Notes: generated from the sequence alone by a model not told the origin. Counted from the stretch's first letter, positions 1 through 5,572 are shown. The stretch: DNA of 5,572 nucleotides from SHZI01 sp049290495 (GCA_049290495.1 JBATNV010000174.1:1-5572); one strand, 5' to 3'. Made by a program: numbers and translations.

Positions 1-392
1 AACTCGACACCGAAACGCGAATAGATCTTCGTGCTCAGGCGGTAGGTACCGCCATAGACGACGTCCGAAACGATCGCATGATCGCCCGCACTGAGAAAGG
101 CGAGGAACAGGCCGTTGATGGCGGCCATGCCAGTACCGAAACAGATGCAGTCGCTGCCGCCTTCGAGATCGGTCAGCTTGTTCTCCAGTGCACGCACGGT
201 GGGATTTGCGGAGCGCGAATAGGAATAGCCTTTGGCGAGGTAGCGATCTACCGACTCCTGGACATAGGTCGTGGTCTGGTAGATCGGCGTGAGTATCGCG
301 CCGGTCAGCGGATCCGGCTCTACACCGGCATGCACCTGTCGCGTGGTAAATCCCTGTTTCATCTGCCCGGCGGGGCGCTTCTCGCTGCTCAT
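1..392 (-). CDS. Trans-sulfuration enzyme, PLP-dependent (cystathionine gamma-synthase/lyase family), N-terminal part
   Basis: The reading frame starts at the ATG at 392-390 and runs off the left edge after 130 codons, so about a third of the usual ~390-residue enzyme is visible. Family hallmarks are clear. TPIYQTTTYV lies at about residues 35-44. YSRSANPTVRALE at 57-69 contains the Tyr and Arg that in this family contact the PLP phosphate of the neighbouring subunit. GTGMAAI at 86-92 is the cofactor phosphate loop. VVYGGTYRL at 110-118 contains the Tyr that stacks on the PLP ring. The catalytic Lys lies beyond the window. These cytosolic enzymes act on cysteine, homocysteine or activated homoserine. 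The N-terminal part cannot separate cystathionine gamma-synthase (MetB), cystathionine gamma-lyase, O-acyl-homoserine sulfhydrylase or methionine gamma-lyase, so no symbol is given. A Shine-Dalgarno 9 bases upstream supports the start; Met11 is a less likely alternative. The gene is divergent from the cupin gene. Confidence 0.93.
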   Translation of the reverse strand, partial: MSSEKRPAGQMKQGFTTRQVHAGVEPDPLTGAILTPIYQTTTYVQESVDRYLAKGYSYSRSANPTVRALENKLTDLEGGSDCICFGTGMAAINGLFLAFLSAGDHAIVSDVVYGGTYRLSTKIYSRFGVE

Positions 393-400
393 GGTCTGGA

Positions 401-406
401 ACTCCT
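401..406 (-). promoter_or_regulatory. Shine-Dalgarno of the trans-sulfuration gene
   Basis: On the minus strand the bases read AGGAGT, with AGGAG ending 9 bases before the ATG at 392-390. This near-consensus site decides the start in favour of residue 1 over the in-frame Met at residue 11. Confidence 0.75.
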
Positions 407-409
407 GGC

Positions 410-433
410 CACCCCGCCCTGCGGCATGGGGTG
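410..433 (-). promoter_or_regulatory. GC-rich hairpin in the leader of the trans-sulfuration gene
   Basis: CACCCC at 410-415 pairs with GGGGTG at 428-433 (6 bp). An inner GCC/GGC pair (416-418 with 423-425) caps it with a four-base loop and leaves a two-base bulge. In the minus-strand transcript this stem ends three bases before the AGGAG ribosome binding site. It could therefore influence translation initiation. It matches no riboswitch class that I recognise by eye, and the leader is short. A chance GC-rich fold is also possible. Confidence 0.35.
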
Positions 434-459
434 CGTCACGTGGCTTTTGGGGCACATAG

Positions 460-489
460 TTTATACGCGAAGCCGACTGCTGCTATCAC
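460..489 (-). promoter_or_regulatory. Candidate sigma70-type promoter for the trans-sulfuration gene
   Basis: On the minus strand a -35-like GTGATA (489-484, four of six matches to TTGACA) is followed after 18 bases by TATAAA (465-460, five of six matches to TATAAT). Transcription would begin near 453 and give a leader of about 60 bases. The site lies in an AT-richer pocket of the divergent spacer. It was judged by eye only. Confidence 0.35.
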
Positions 490-496
490 TCAGTCG
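474..496. repeat. Inverted repeat overlapping the -35 region
   Basis: CGACTG at 474-479 is mirrored by CAGTCG at 491-496 across an 11-base spacer. The dyad is centred at about 485, on the candidate -35 box of the minus-strand promoter, a typical place for a dimeric regulator to bind. The 6-bp arms are short enough to arise by chance. It does not resemble the MetJ box (AGACGTCT repeats). Confidence 0.3.
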
Positions 497-563
497 CCTG
501 ACGGGCGTGGAAAGCAGCTTGCCCCATGCCCCCGCTTTGGCCGATCATGAAAGCTCATGACGC

Positions 564-567
564 GGAG
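564..567 (+). promoter_or_regulatory. Shine-Dalgarno of the cupin gene
   Basis: GGAG lies six bases upstream of the ATG at 574-576. It favours this start over the in-frame ATGs at 526 and 547, which lack a comparable site. Confidence 0.65.
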
Positions 568-573
568 AGATGC

Positions 574-918
574 ATGAGCGACAGCGCCTGGCAGGTTTTC
601 AAGGTCGATGAACTGGCCACGCGGGTGGCCGGCACAGAACCCCGGTTCCTGGAGTTTCTGCGCGTACCGACCCTGTCCTGCGCGGTCTACCGGCTCCCGG
701 CCGGCGCACGCGACATGCAGGCACCACATCTCGAAGACGAGGTTTATTTTGTGGTCAGCGGCCGCGCCCGCCTGCGGGTCGGTGCGCAGGAACATGAGGC
801 GGTGCCGGGCAGCATCCTGTATGTCAAAGCCACTTCGGAACACTCGTTCTTCGACATCGAGGAAGACCTGACGCTGATCGTGGTCTTCGGTCAGTCCAAG
901 CCCCTCTGGCAGGGCTAG
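574..918 (+). CDS. Small single-domain cupin protein
   Basis: This 114-residue protein is essentially one cupin beta-barrel. Motif 1 is around residues 44-63: APHLEDEVYFVVSG, with His52 and Glu56 as likely metal ligands. Motif 2 is around 78-94: PGSILYVKATSEHSFFD, with His90 as the third ligand. The first His of the canonical HxH is replaced by Ala50; Gln49 lies just before it and may help bind the metal, as I recall from cupins with a QxPHxEDE signature. There is no signal peptide or membrane segment, so it should be cytosolic. Cupins of this size can be enzymes (dioxygenases, isomerases) or binding proteins, and nothing here identifies a substrate. An in-frame extension back to 526 is possible, but the GGAG before 574 and the start of the fold favour the shorter form. 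It is divergent from the trans-sulfuration gene and convergent with the acyl-CoA dehydrogenase gene, 33 bases away. Confidence 0.88.
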   Translation: MSDSAWQVFKVDELATRVAGTEPRFLEFLRVPTLSCAVYRLPAGARDMQAPHLEDEVYFVVSGRARLRVGAQEHEAVPGSILYVKATSEHSFFDIEEDLTLIVVFGQSKPLWQG

Positions 919-951
919 ACGGCAGGGCTGGACGAAACTCCGCGGGCGTAC

Positions 952-2736
952 TCAGAACTGACTGTCAGGGAAGGCCATCAGCGCATCGGCGCCAGCCTCG
1001 AGCGCACGCAGGTATGCTGTAGCCAGCGGTGAGAACTGTCCGGCATAGAAGTCCGCCGTAATCAGTTTTGCCGCCAGGAAGTCCCGCTCGGCAGCACCCC
1101 CCGCGCTGTCTGCGGCCAGCTTTTCACTGGCTATCACGGCCGCACGCGCCAGCTGCCAGCCACCGGTGACCGTACCGAGCAGCATCAGCATGCTGTATGC
1201 AACAGCACCGGGTACCGCCGGACTCTTCGCATGATTTGCAGCGAGCCAGCGACCCGCTGCCTCGACGCTTGCACAGCCTTCGGCATGCGCCTTGCGCACC
1301 CCCGCCAGCGCCGGATATCGCGCAAGCGCAGCATCCGTCGCTCGCATGTCAGCCAGCAAAGCCATCAGCGAGGCACCGCCGTCACGCAAGATCTTGCGTG
1401 CGACCAGATCGTTGGCCTGGATACCGGTCGTGCCTTCGTAGATCGTCGTGATCCGCGCATCGCGCAGATACTGCGCAGCGCCGGTTTCTTCGGCATAACC
1501 CATGCCGCCGTATATCTGTATGCCCAGCGAAGCCAGCAGTTGACCGATCTCGGTGCACCACCCCTTCACCACCGGCGTCATCAGTTCGACTCGAGCCTGA
1601 TGCAGTGCGCGCGTATCAGCATCGGCGTGGCGCGTGCTGATATCCAGGTCGGCAGCGGTGACATAGGCGATGCTGCGCATCGCTTCGATATAGGACTTCA
1701 TGGTCAGCAACATGCGACGCACGTCTGCATGCTGGATGATGGCCACTCGCCCCTTCTGTCCGGGTACCTTGCCCTGCACGCGCTCGCGCGCATAGTCACG
1801 CGCCTGCTGATAAGCGCGCTCGGCAACCGCCACGCCTTCAAGCCCCACACCGAGGCGCGCGTGATTCATCATCGTGAACATTGCGGCGAGGCCGTTGTTC
1901 AGCTGGCCGACCAGATAGCCGACCGCATTCTCGAAAGCCATCACGCAGGTCGGACTGCCGTGAATACCGAGCTTGTGCTCAACCGAGACCGGACGCACGG
2001 AATTGCGCTCACCGGGCGAGCCATCCGGCTGCAACAGGAACTTTGGCGCAAGAAACAGGGAAATACCGCGTACACCGGGCGGCGCATCCGGCAGCCGGGC
2101 AAGCACCAGATGCACGACGTTTTCCGTCATGTCGTGATCGCCCCAGGTGATGAAAATCTTCTGCCCGGTGATCCGGTAGTGGTCGCCCTCAGGCACTGCC
2201 TGGGTACGCAGGGCCGCAAGATCTGAACCAGCCTGTGGCTCGGTAAGGTTCATGGTGCCAGTCCACTCGCCCGCCACCATTTTCGGCAAATAGGTGTTGC
2301 GCAGCGTTTCCGAGGCATGCGCTTCGATTGCACGCGCAGCACCTTCGGTCAGCAGCGGGCAGAGCGACCAGGCAAGATTGGCCGAACACCACATTTCCTC
2401 GACAGCGACGCCGAGCAGGAAAGGCAAGCCCTGCCCACCGTAAGCCGCAGATGCGGTGACGCCGGCCCAGCCACCTGACTGATACTCGCGGTACGCAGTC
2501 TTGAATTCTTCGGGAACGATGACGCGGTCGTTCTCGACACGCGTGCCTTGCCGGTCACCGATCGTGTTGGTCGGGCCGATGACCCCACCAGCCAGTTGGG
2601 CAGCCTGTTCGAGGATGGCTTCGGCAAGATCCGGCGTGGCTTCTTCGCAGCCGGGCAGGCGTGCGACCTGGGCCAGACCCGCGAGCTCGCGGATCACAAA
2701 CAGCATTTCGCGGACTGGACCGTGATATTCAGGCAT
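952..2736 (-). CDS. Acyl-CoA dehydrogenase, long (~600-residue) DmdC-like class
   Basis: This 594-residue FAD-dependent enzyme would oxidise an acyl-CoA thioester to the 2,3-enoyl-CoA and pass electrons to an electron-transfer flavoprotein. Domains in order are: a short N-terminal extension typical of the long class (about 1-40), an alpha-helical N-domain (about 45-155), the middle beta-domain starting at MNLTEPQAGSD (162-172) with KIFITWGDHD (193-202) and KLGIHGSPTC (255-264), the C-terminal helical domain with GGMGYAEE (410-417) and IYEGTTGIQAND (432-443), and the extra C-terminal domain (about 465-590). Glu434 in YEGT aligns with the catalytic base of acyl-CoA dehydrogenases. The length and extra domain match the class that includes the methylthiopropanoyl-CoA dehydrogenase DmdC, but many members act on fatty acyl-CoAs and the substrate is not evident. 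The start ATG has only a weak AGAG four bases upstream. It lies 48 bases downstream of typA on the same strand with no visible terminator, so co-transcription is possible. Confidence 0.95.
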   Translation of the reverse strand: MPEYHGPVREMLFVIRELAGLAQVARLPGCEEATPDLAEAILEQAAQLAGGVIGPTNTIGDRQGTRVENDRVIVPEEFKTAYREYQSGGWAGVTASAAYGGQGLPFLLGVAVEEMWCSANLAWSLCPLLTEGAARAIEAHASETLRNTYLPKMVAGEWTGTMNLTEPQAGSDLAALRTQAVPEGDHYRITGQKIFITWGDHDMTENVVHLVLARLPDAPPGVRGISLFLAPKFLLQPDGSPGERNSVRPVSVEHKLGIHGSPTCVMAFENAVGYLVGQLNNGLAAMFTMMNHARLGVGLEGVAVAERAYQQARDYARERVQGKVPGQKGRVAIIQHADVRRMLLTMKSYIEAMRSIAYVTAADLDISTRHADADTRALHQARVELMTPVVKGWCTEIGQLLASLGIQIYGGMGYAEETGAAQYLRDARITTIYEGTTGIQANDLVARKILRDGGASLMALLADMRATDAALARYPALAGVRKAHAEGCASVEAAGRWLAANHAKSPAVPGAVAYSMLMLLGTVTGGWQLARAAVIASEKLAADSAGGAAERDFLAAKLITADFYAGQFSPLATAYLRALEAGADALMAFPDSQF

Positions 2737-2784
2737 CGTTCTCTGGCTCTACGTTGTGCTTCCTGGGTCCGCTGACAACAGCTA

Positions 2785-4626
2785 TCAGGAGGCGCGTTGA
2801 CGGGACTCGCGGCGACGATCGGTTTCCAGCAATGATTTCTTGCGTAAACGGATACTTGTCGGCGTTACCTCGACGAGTTCATCATCATCGATAAACTCCA
2901 GTGCCTGCTCTAGGGACAGGCGTATTGGCGGGGTCAGCAACAGGTCCTCATCGGTTCCGGCAGCACGGATGTTGGTCAGCTGTTTGGCCTTGGTCGGATT
3001 GACGACCAGGTCGCTGCCCCGGCTGTGGATACCGCAGATCATACCTTCATAGACCGGCTCGCCATGGCCGATGAACAGACGACCGCGCTCCTGCAGGTTG
3101 AACAGCGCATAGGCCAGCGCCTTGCCGGGCACCATGGAAATGAGTACGCCGTTGTTGCGCTGGCCAATCGAGGCCGGAATCCGGCGATCGTATTTGTCGA
3201 AAACGTGATAGATGAGCCCGGTGCCCGACGTGCATGTCAGATACTCGGTTCGGAAGCCGATCAGGCCGCGAGCCGGAATACGGTATTCAATACGCAGGCG
3301 ACCAGTGCCATCGGGCGTCATGCTCAACAGCTCGCCCTTGCGCTCGGCGAGGCGGCTCATCACCGCACCCTGAAACTGTTCCTCGAAATCGACCGTGAGC
3401 TGCTCCCAAGGCTCGCAGCGCACGCCGTCGATGTCCTGCTCGATCACCTCAGGCCGTGAAACGGCCAGCTCGTAGCCTTCGCGACGCATGTTCTCAATGA
3501 GGATCGAGAGATGCAGCTCGCCACGACCGGATACCTTGAACTTGTCCGGATCCTCGGTGGGCTCCACGCGCAGCGCCACGTTGTGCTTCAGCTCGCGTTC
3601 AAGCCGCTCCTTGACATGGCGACTGGTCAGGAACTTGCCTTCCTTACCGGCGAACGGCGACTTGTTCACGCAGAAGGTCATGCTGATGGTGGGCTCGTCT
3701 ACCTTGAGCGGCGGCAATGCCTCCGGCACTTCGCGGTCGCAAACCGTATCCGAGATAAAGAGTTCTTCGATACCGCTGAACACCACGATATCGCCGGCAC
3801 TGGCTGATTCGACCTTGTAACGGTTGAGACCGAGGAATCCATACAGTTCGCCCAGTCGCCCACTACGCACCTTGCCGTTGGCACCGACGATGCTCACGGT
3901 GGTACCAGCGACCGCCCGTCCGCGCGTTATACGGCCGATACCGAGCATACCCACATAGGCGTCGTAATCGAGACTGGAAACCTGCAACTGCAGCGGACCG
4001 TTGGGATCTACTTTCGGCGGCGGCACATGCTTGACGATGGCCTCGAAAAGCGGGGTCATGTCACCTGAACGCACGGTGGATTCGAGGCCGGCATAACCGT
4101 TCAGCGCCGATGCGTAAATGACCGGGAAATCGAGCTGGGCATTGGTCGCACCCAGCCGGTCAAACAGTTCGAAGGTTGCATCAAGCGCCCAGCCGGGGCG
4201 GGCACCATCACGGTCGACCTTGTTGATCACGACGATGGGCGTGAACCCGAAGGCAAAGGCCTTCTGCGTGACAAAGCGGGTCTGTGGCATCGGACCGTCG
4301 ACCGCATCGACGAGCAACAGGACACAATCTGCCATCGACAGCACCCGCTCGACCTCACCGCCGAAATCAGCGTGACCGGGCGTATCGATGATGTTGATGA
4401 AGTAGTCACCCCAGGTGATCGCGGTATTCTTCGCAAGAATGGTGATGCCGCGCTCTTTTTCGATATCGTTGGAGTCCATGGCCCGATCGGGGAGCTCGAA
4501 ACGCGAATCCAGGGTGCCGGACTGGCGCAGCAGCTTGTCGACCAGCGTGGTCTTGCCATGATCGACATGCGCGATGATGGCGATATTGCGCAGCTTGTCG
4601 GTCGGTTTGGTCGCAGGGTTGTTCAT
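2785..4626 (-). CDS. typA: Translational GTPase TypA/BipA
   Basis: This 613-residue ribosome-associated GTPase, related to EF-G and LepA, supports 50S subunit assembly and growth under stress or cold. The GTPase motifs are complete: G1 AHVDHGKTT (19-27), G2 ERGITI (58-63), G3 DTPGH (81-85), G4 NKVD (135-138) and G5 SAL (173-175). A beta-barrel domain II follows (about 210-300), then an EF-G domain III-like region (about 310-385) and a domain V-like region (about 405-480). There is no EF-G domain IV, as expected for TypA. The BipA-specific C-terminal domain begins around ASIGQRNNGVLIS (485-497). It ends in a basic arginine-rich tail. The length fits the family. The frame is open for 222 codons further upstream, but homology begins at KLRNIAIIAHVDHGK, so the ATG at 4626 is the start. 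No Shine-Dalgarno is visible before it; the leader reads CACCCCCCG. The next gene downstream is the acyl-CoA dehydrogenase. Confidence 0.98.
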   Translation of the reverse strand: MNNPATKPTDKLRNIAIIAHVDHGKTTLVDKLLRQSGTLDSRFELPDRAMDSNDIEKERGITILAKNTAITWGDYFINIIDTPGHADFGGEVERVLSMADCVLLLVDAVDGPMPQTRFVTQKAFAFGFTPIVVINKVDRDGARPGWALDATFELFDRLGATNAQLDFPVIYASALNGYAGLESTVRSGDMTPLFEAIVKHVPPPKVDPNGPLQLQVSSLDYDAYVGMLGIGRITRGRAVAGTTVSIVGANGKVRSGRLGELYGFLGLNRYKVESASAGDIVVFSGIEELFISDTVCDREVPEALPPLKVDEPTISMTFCVNKSPFAGKEGKFLTSRHVKERLERELKHNVALRVEPTEDPDKFKVSGRGELHLSILIENMRREGYELAVSRPEVIEQDIDGVRCEPWEQLTVDFEEQFQGAVMSRLAERKGELLSMTPDGTGRLRIEYRIPARGLIGFRTEYLTCTSGTGLIYHVFDKYDRRIPASIGQRNNGVLISMVPGKALAYALFNLQERGRLFIGHGEPVYEGMICGIHSRGSDLVVNPTKAKQLTNIRAAGTDEDLLLTPPIRLSLEQALEFIDDDELVEVTPTSIRLRKKSLLETDRRRESRQRAS

Positions 4627-4649
4627 CGGGGGGTGCCGCGGAAACGAAA

Positions 4650-4680
4650 GGTCGCGAATTATAGGGGAGAAATCGCGACC
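4650..4680. repeat. Perfect 8-bp inverted repeat around the typA -10 box
   Basis: GGTCGCGA at 4650-4657 is mirrored exactly by TCGCGACC at 4673-4680 across a 15-base AT-rich centre that holds the typA -10 box. Each arm contains the self-palindromic hexamer TCGCGA (4652-4657 and 4673-4678), and these two are exactly 21 bp apart, two helical turns. If typA starts near 4652, the left arm spans the start site and the right arm lies between -10 and -35. The transcript would then lack the right arm, so this is better read as a DNA operator than an RNA hairpin. The binding protein is unknown. Confidence 0.5.
4658..4663 (-). promoter_or_regulatory. -10 box of the typA promoter
   Basis: The minus strand reads TATAAT, a perfect sigma70 -10 hexamer, 31 bases upstream of the typA ATG. 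Transcription would begin near 4652 and give a leader of about 26 bases. No good -35 hexamer lies 16-18 bases upstream: the 17-base position reads CATGCC. There is also no TGn extension. The promoter may therefore need an activator or be otherwise modulated. Confidence 0.6.
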
Positions 4681-4729
4681 GGCATGCACTAATGTGAGCC
4701 CCTTCAGCGCGGCATGACTGGATCGCCAG

Positions 4730-4735
4730 TATAAA
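4730..4735 (+). promoter_or_regulatory. Candidate -10 box for the NlpC/P60 lipoprotein gene
   Basis: TATAAA (within TATAAAAT) matches the -10 consensus at five of six positions and lies 23 bases before the ATG at 4759. It would give a leader of about 17 bases. No convincing -35 hexamer is found at the proper distance, so the call rests on the -10 alone. Confidence 0.4.
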
Positions 4736-4749
4736 ATCACGCCCGACCC

Positions 4750-4754
4750 GGAGG
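4750..4754 (+). promoter_or_regulatory. Shine-Dalgarno of the NlpC/P60 lipoprotein gene
   Basis: GGAGG lies four bases upstream of the ATG at 4759-4761. The motif is strong but the spacing is slightly short. It supports this start, which also places a complete lipoprotein signal peptide at the N-terminus. Confidence 0.65.
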
Positions 4755-4758
4755 CTGA

Positions 4759-5370
4759 ATGAGCAAGGACAAGGGCAATCTTCAGGATAAGCGCCGGCTG
4801 CAGCTGCCCTTTTGTCGGCCTGCAGCGCTGGCGGCCTGCATAGCTGTGGCCTTTCTGGCTGGTTGCGCCGGAGCGCCCCAGGCTCCCGATCCATCGGCCC
4901 GGACGCCGGTTCCCGCACTGCCTGACGCCTCGCCATCCATCCCGGTACTCAGCCCCCTGCGCACGCAGGTCGTGTTTACGGCCATGCAAATGGTCGGGGC
5001 CCCCTATCTGTGGGGTGGCAGCACACCGACCGGCTTCGACTGCAGCGGCCTGGTGCAATACGCCTATTCGAATGCAGGGTTGCAGCTGCCGCGAACGGCC
5101 GCCGCACAGTTCGCGGCATCGACGCCCCTGACACTGGAAAACGCCGTCGCCGGAGACCTGCTGTTTTTCAATGACCGGAACCGGCCCTCGCACGTTGCCA
5201 TCTATCTGGGCGAAGGTCGTTTCGTACACGCCCCCAATGGCGGCAGCCGTGTTTCGCTCGATAACCTGGGCAGCTCCTACTGGCGTACGCATTTCAGCGG
5301 CGCCGGACGCATTATTCCCTCAGGCCTGGTCAGATCGTCCCCAGATACCACTCGTAGTCCAGGTTACTGA
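4759..5370 (+). CDS. NlpC/P60 family lipoprotein, probable peptidoglycan endopeptidase
   Basis: This 203-residue protein has a lipoprotein signal: a basic n-region (residues 1-20), a hydrophobic stretch (about 21-32) and the lipobox LAGC at 33-36, with Cys36 as the lipidated residue. Ala37 rather than Asp follows it, which suggests sorting to the outer membrane, facing the periplasm. A Pro/Ala-rich linker (about 37-65) leads to the NlpC/P60 domain (about 68-186). Its catalytic residues are Cys95 in FDCSGLVQY, His145 in PSHVAIYLG and His157 in RFVHAPNGG. Members of this fold cleave peptide stems or crosslinks of peptidoglycan; MepS/Spr and NlpC are lipoprotein examples. The exact bond cut is not readable from sequence. 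The last 17 residues, rich in Ser, Arg and Pro, lie beyond the conserved domain and are largely encoded within the 41-bp overlap with the converging glutamine synthetase family gene. The gene is divergent from typA. Confidence 0.94.
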   Translation: MSKDKGNLQDKRRLQLPFCRPAALAACIAVAFLAGCAGAPQAPDPSARTPVPALPDASPSIPVLSPLRTQVVFTAMQMVGAPYLWGGSTPTGFDCSGLVQYAYSNAGLQLPRTAAAQFAASTPLTLENAVAGDLLFFNDRNRPSHVAIYLGEGRFVHAPNGGSRVSLDNLGSSYWRTHFSGAGRIIPSGLVRSSPDTTRSPGY

Positions 5371-5572
5371 CCTGCGCATGAAAGGCCTCCGCCTCATGCC
5401 GGCGGGCAAGGCCGAACACACGACAGAACTCCGCACCCAGGTAGTCAGGCAGTAGCCGGCCGGCATCGAAGGCATCGAGTGCAGTTTCCCAGCGCGGTGA
5501 CAGACTGACTTTCTCATCCATCACCTCGCCCTCGTGGATCATCCGCGGTGGCTCGATATTCTGTGTGAGTCC
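5330..5572 (-). CDS. Glutamine synthetase family protein (PuuA-like), C-terminal end
   Basis: The frame is open from the right edge to the TGA at 5332-5330 and gives the last 80 residues of a longer protein. The Met at 5542-5540 is internal, because the frame continues upstream of it with GLTQNIEPP, which resembles the conserved segment before the end of the glutamine synthetase catalytic domain. The rest fits the domain's C-terminus: a helix around TALDAFDAGRLLPDYLGAEF and the ending HAQVSNLDYEWYLGTI. Endings of this WYL type are seen in gamma-glutamyl-polyamine synthetases such as PuuA rather than in the housekeeping GlnA. The enzyme would use ATP to join glutamate to ammonia or an amine such as putrescine. 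The active-site residues lie outside the window, so the substrate is inference. Its 3' end overlaps the end of the NlpC/P60 gene by 41 bp on the opposite strand. Confidence 0.8.
   Translation of the reverse strand, partial: GLTQNIEPPRMIHEGEVMDEKVSLSPRWETALDAFDAGRLLPDYLGAEFCRVFGLARRHEAEAFHAQVSNLDYEWYLGTI

Noticed and set aside
393..460. SAM riboswitch or MetJ box upstream of the trans-sulfuration gene.
   Set aside because: No AGACGTCT-like repeats and no riboswitch core that I can recognise; only a simple hairpin is visible.
78..560. A plus-strand open frame of 160 codons.
   Set aside because: It is antisense to the PLP enzyme with its clear YSRSANPT and GTGMAAI motifs, then crosses the divergent spacer; no family features are seen.
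490..843. A minus-strand open frame of 117 codons antisense to the cupin gene.
   Set aside because: The plus-strand frame has both cupin motifs and a Shine-Dalgarno; this one has neither motif nor context.
899..916. Hairpin AGCCC-N8-GGGCT at the end of the cupin gene, a possible bidirectional terminator.
   Set aside because: The stem is only 5 bp, overlaps the coding end and has no T-run on either side.
1231..2226. A 331-codon plus-strand open frame antisense to the acyl-CoA dehydrogenase.
   Set aside because: It lies wholly within a strongly conserved enzyme gene, has no recognisable domain, and is the sort of shadow frame common in GC-rich genes.
2771..2782. Small hairpin GCTG-N4-CAGC between typA and the acyl-CoA dehydrogenase gene.
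   Set aside because: A 4-bp stem without a T-run is not a credible terminator.
4714..4719. ATGACT as a -35 box for the NlpC/P60 gene.
   Set aside because: It is only 10 bases from the candidate -10, too close for sigma70.
4627..5292. A 222-codon upstream extension of the typA frame.
   Set aside because: TypA homology begins just after the ATG at 4626. The extension is antisense to the NlpC/P60 gene, looks low-quality and would cross the typA promoter.
1..5572. Mobile element, CRISPR array, tRNA/rRNA or defence system.
   Set aside because: No terminal repeats, transposase, regularly spaced repeats or RNA gene were seen; the space is filled by conserved housekeeping-type genes.

Overview
The window looks like an ordinary stretch of a GC-rich proteobacterial chromosome, most likely a gammaproteobacterium. 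The basis is the high GC content, the protein types (a TypA/BipA GTPase, a long ~600-residue acyl-CoA dehydrogenase, an NlpC/P60 lipoprotein, a PuuA-like glutamine synthetase family protein) and tight gene packing with Shine-Dalgarno sites. The taxonomic call is inference; no rRNA or other marker is present.

Layout from left to right. At 1-392 (minus) lies the N-terminal part of a PLP-dependent trans-sulfuration enzyme (cystathionine gamma-synthase/lyase family), cut by the left edge. A 181-base divergent spacer (393-573) separates it from a small single-domain cupin at 574-918 (plus). This spacer holds a plausible minus-strand promoter, an inverted repeat over its -35 region, and a GC-rich hairpin just upstream of the minus-strand ribosome binding site. 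The cupin converges on a 594-residue acyl-CoA dehydrogenase at 952-2736 (minus). Upstream of that on the same strand, 48 bases away, is typA/bipA at 2785-4626 (minus). A 132-base divergent spacer (4627-4758) follows, with a consensus -10 box for typA framed by a perfect inverted repeat. Next is a lipoprotein NlpC/P60 peptidase at 4759-5370 (plus). Its 3' end overlaps by 41 bp the end of a glutamine synthetase family gene on the minus strand (5330-5572), cut by the right edge.

Functionally the genes form a mixed housekeeping set rather than one pathway: sulfur amino acid metabolism, acyl-CoA oxidation, ribosome-associated stress GTPase, cell-wall hydrolysis, and glutamate-amine ligation. typA and the acyl-CoA dehydrogenase could be co-transcribed, since no terminator is visible between them; every other neighbouring pair is divergent or convergent.

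I see no mobile element, CRISPR array, RNA gene, toxin-antitoxin pair or defence locus, and no convincing new multi-gene system. The observations most worth a second look are regulatory or architectural: the paired TCGCGA sites around the typA -10 box, the lack of a Shine-Dalgarno at typA, the leader structures of the trans-sulfuration gene, and the convergent overlap at the right end.
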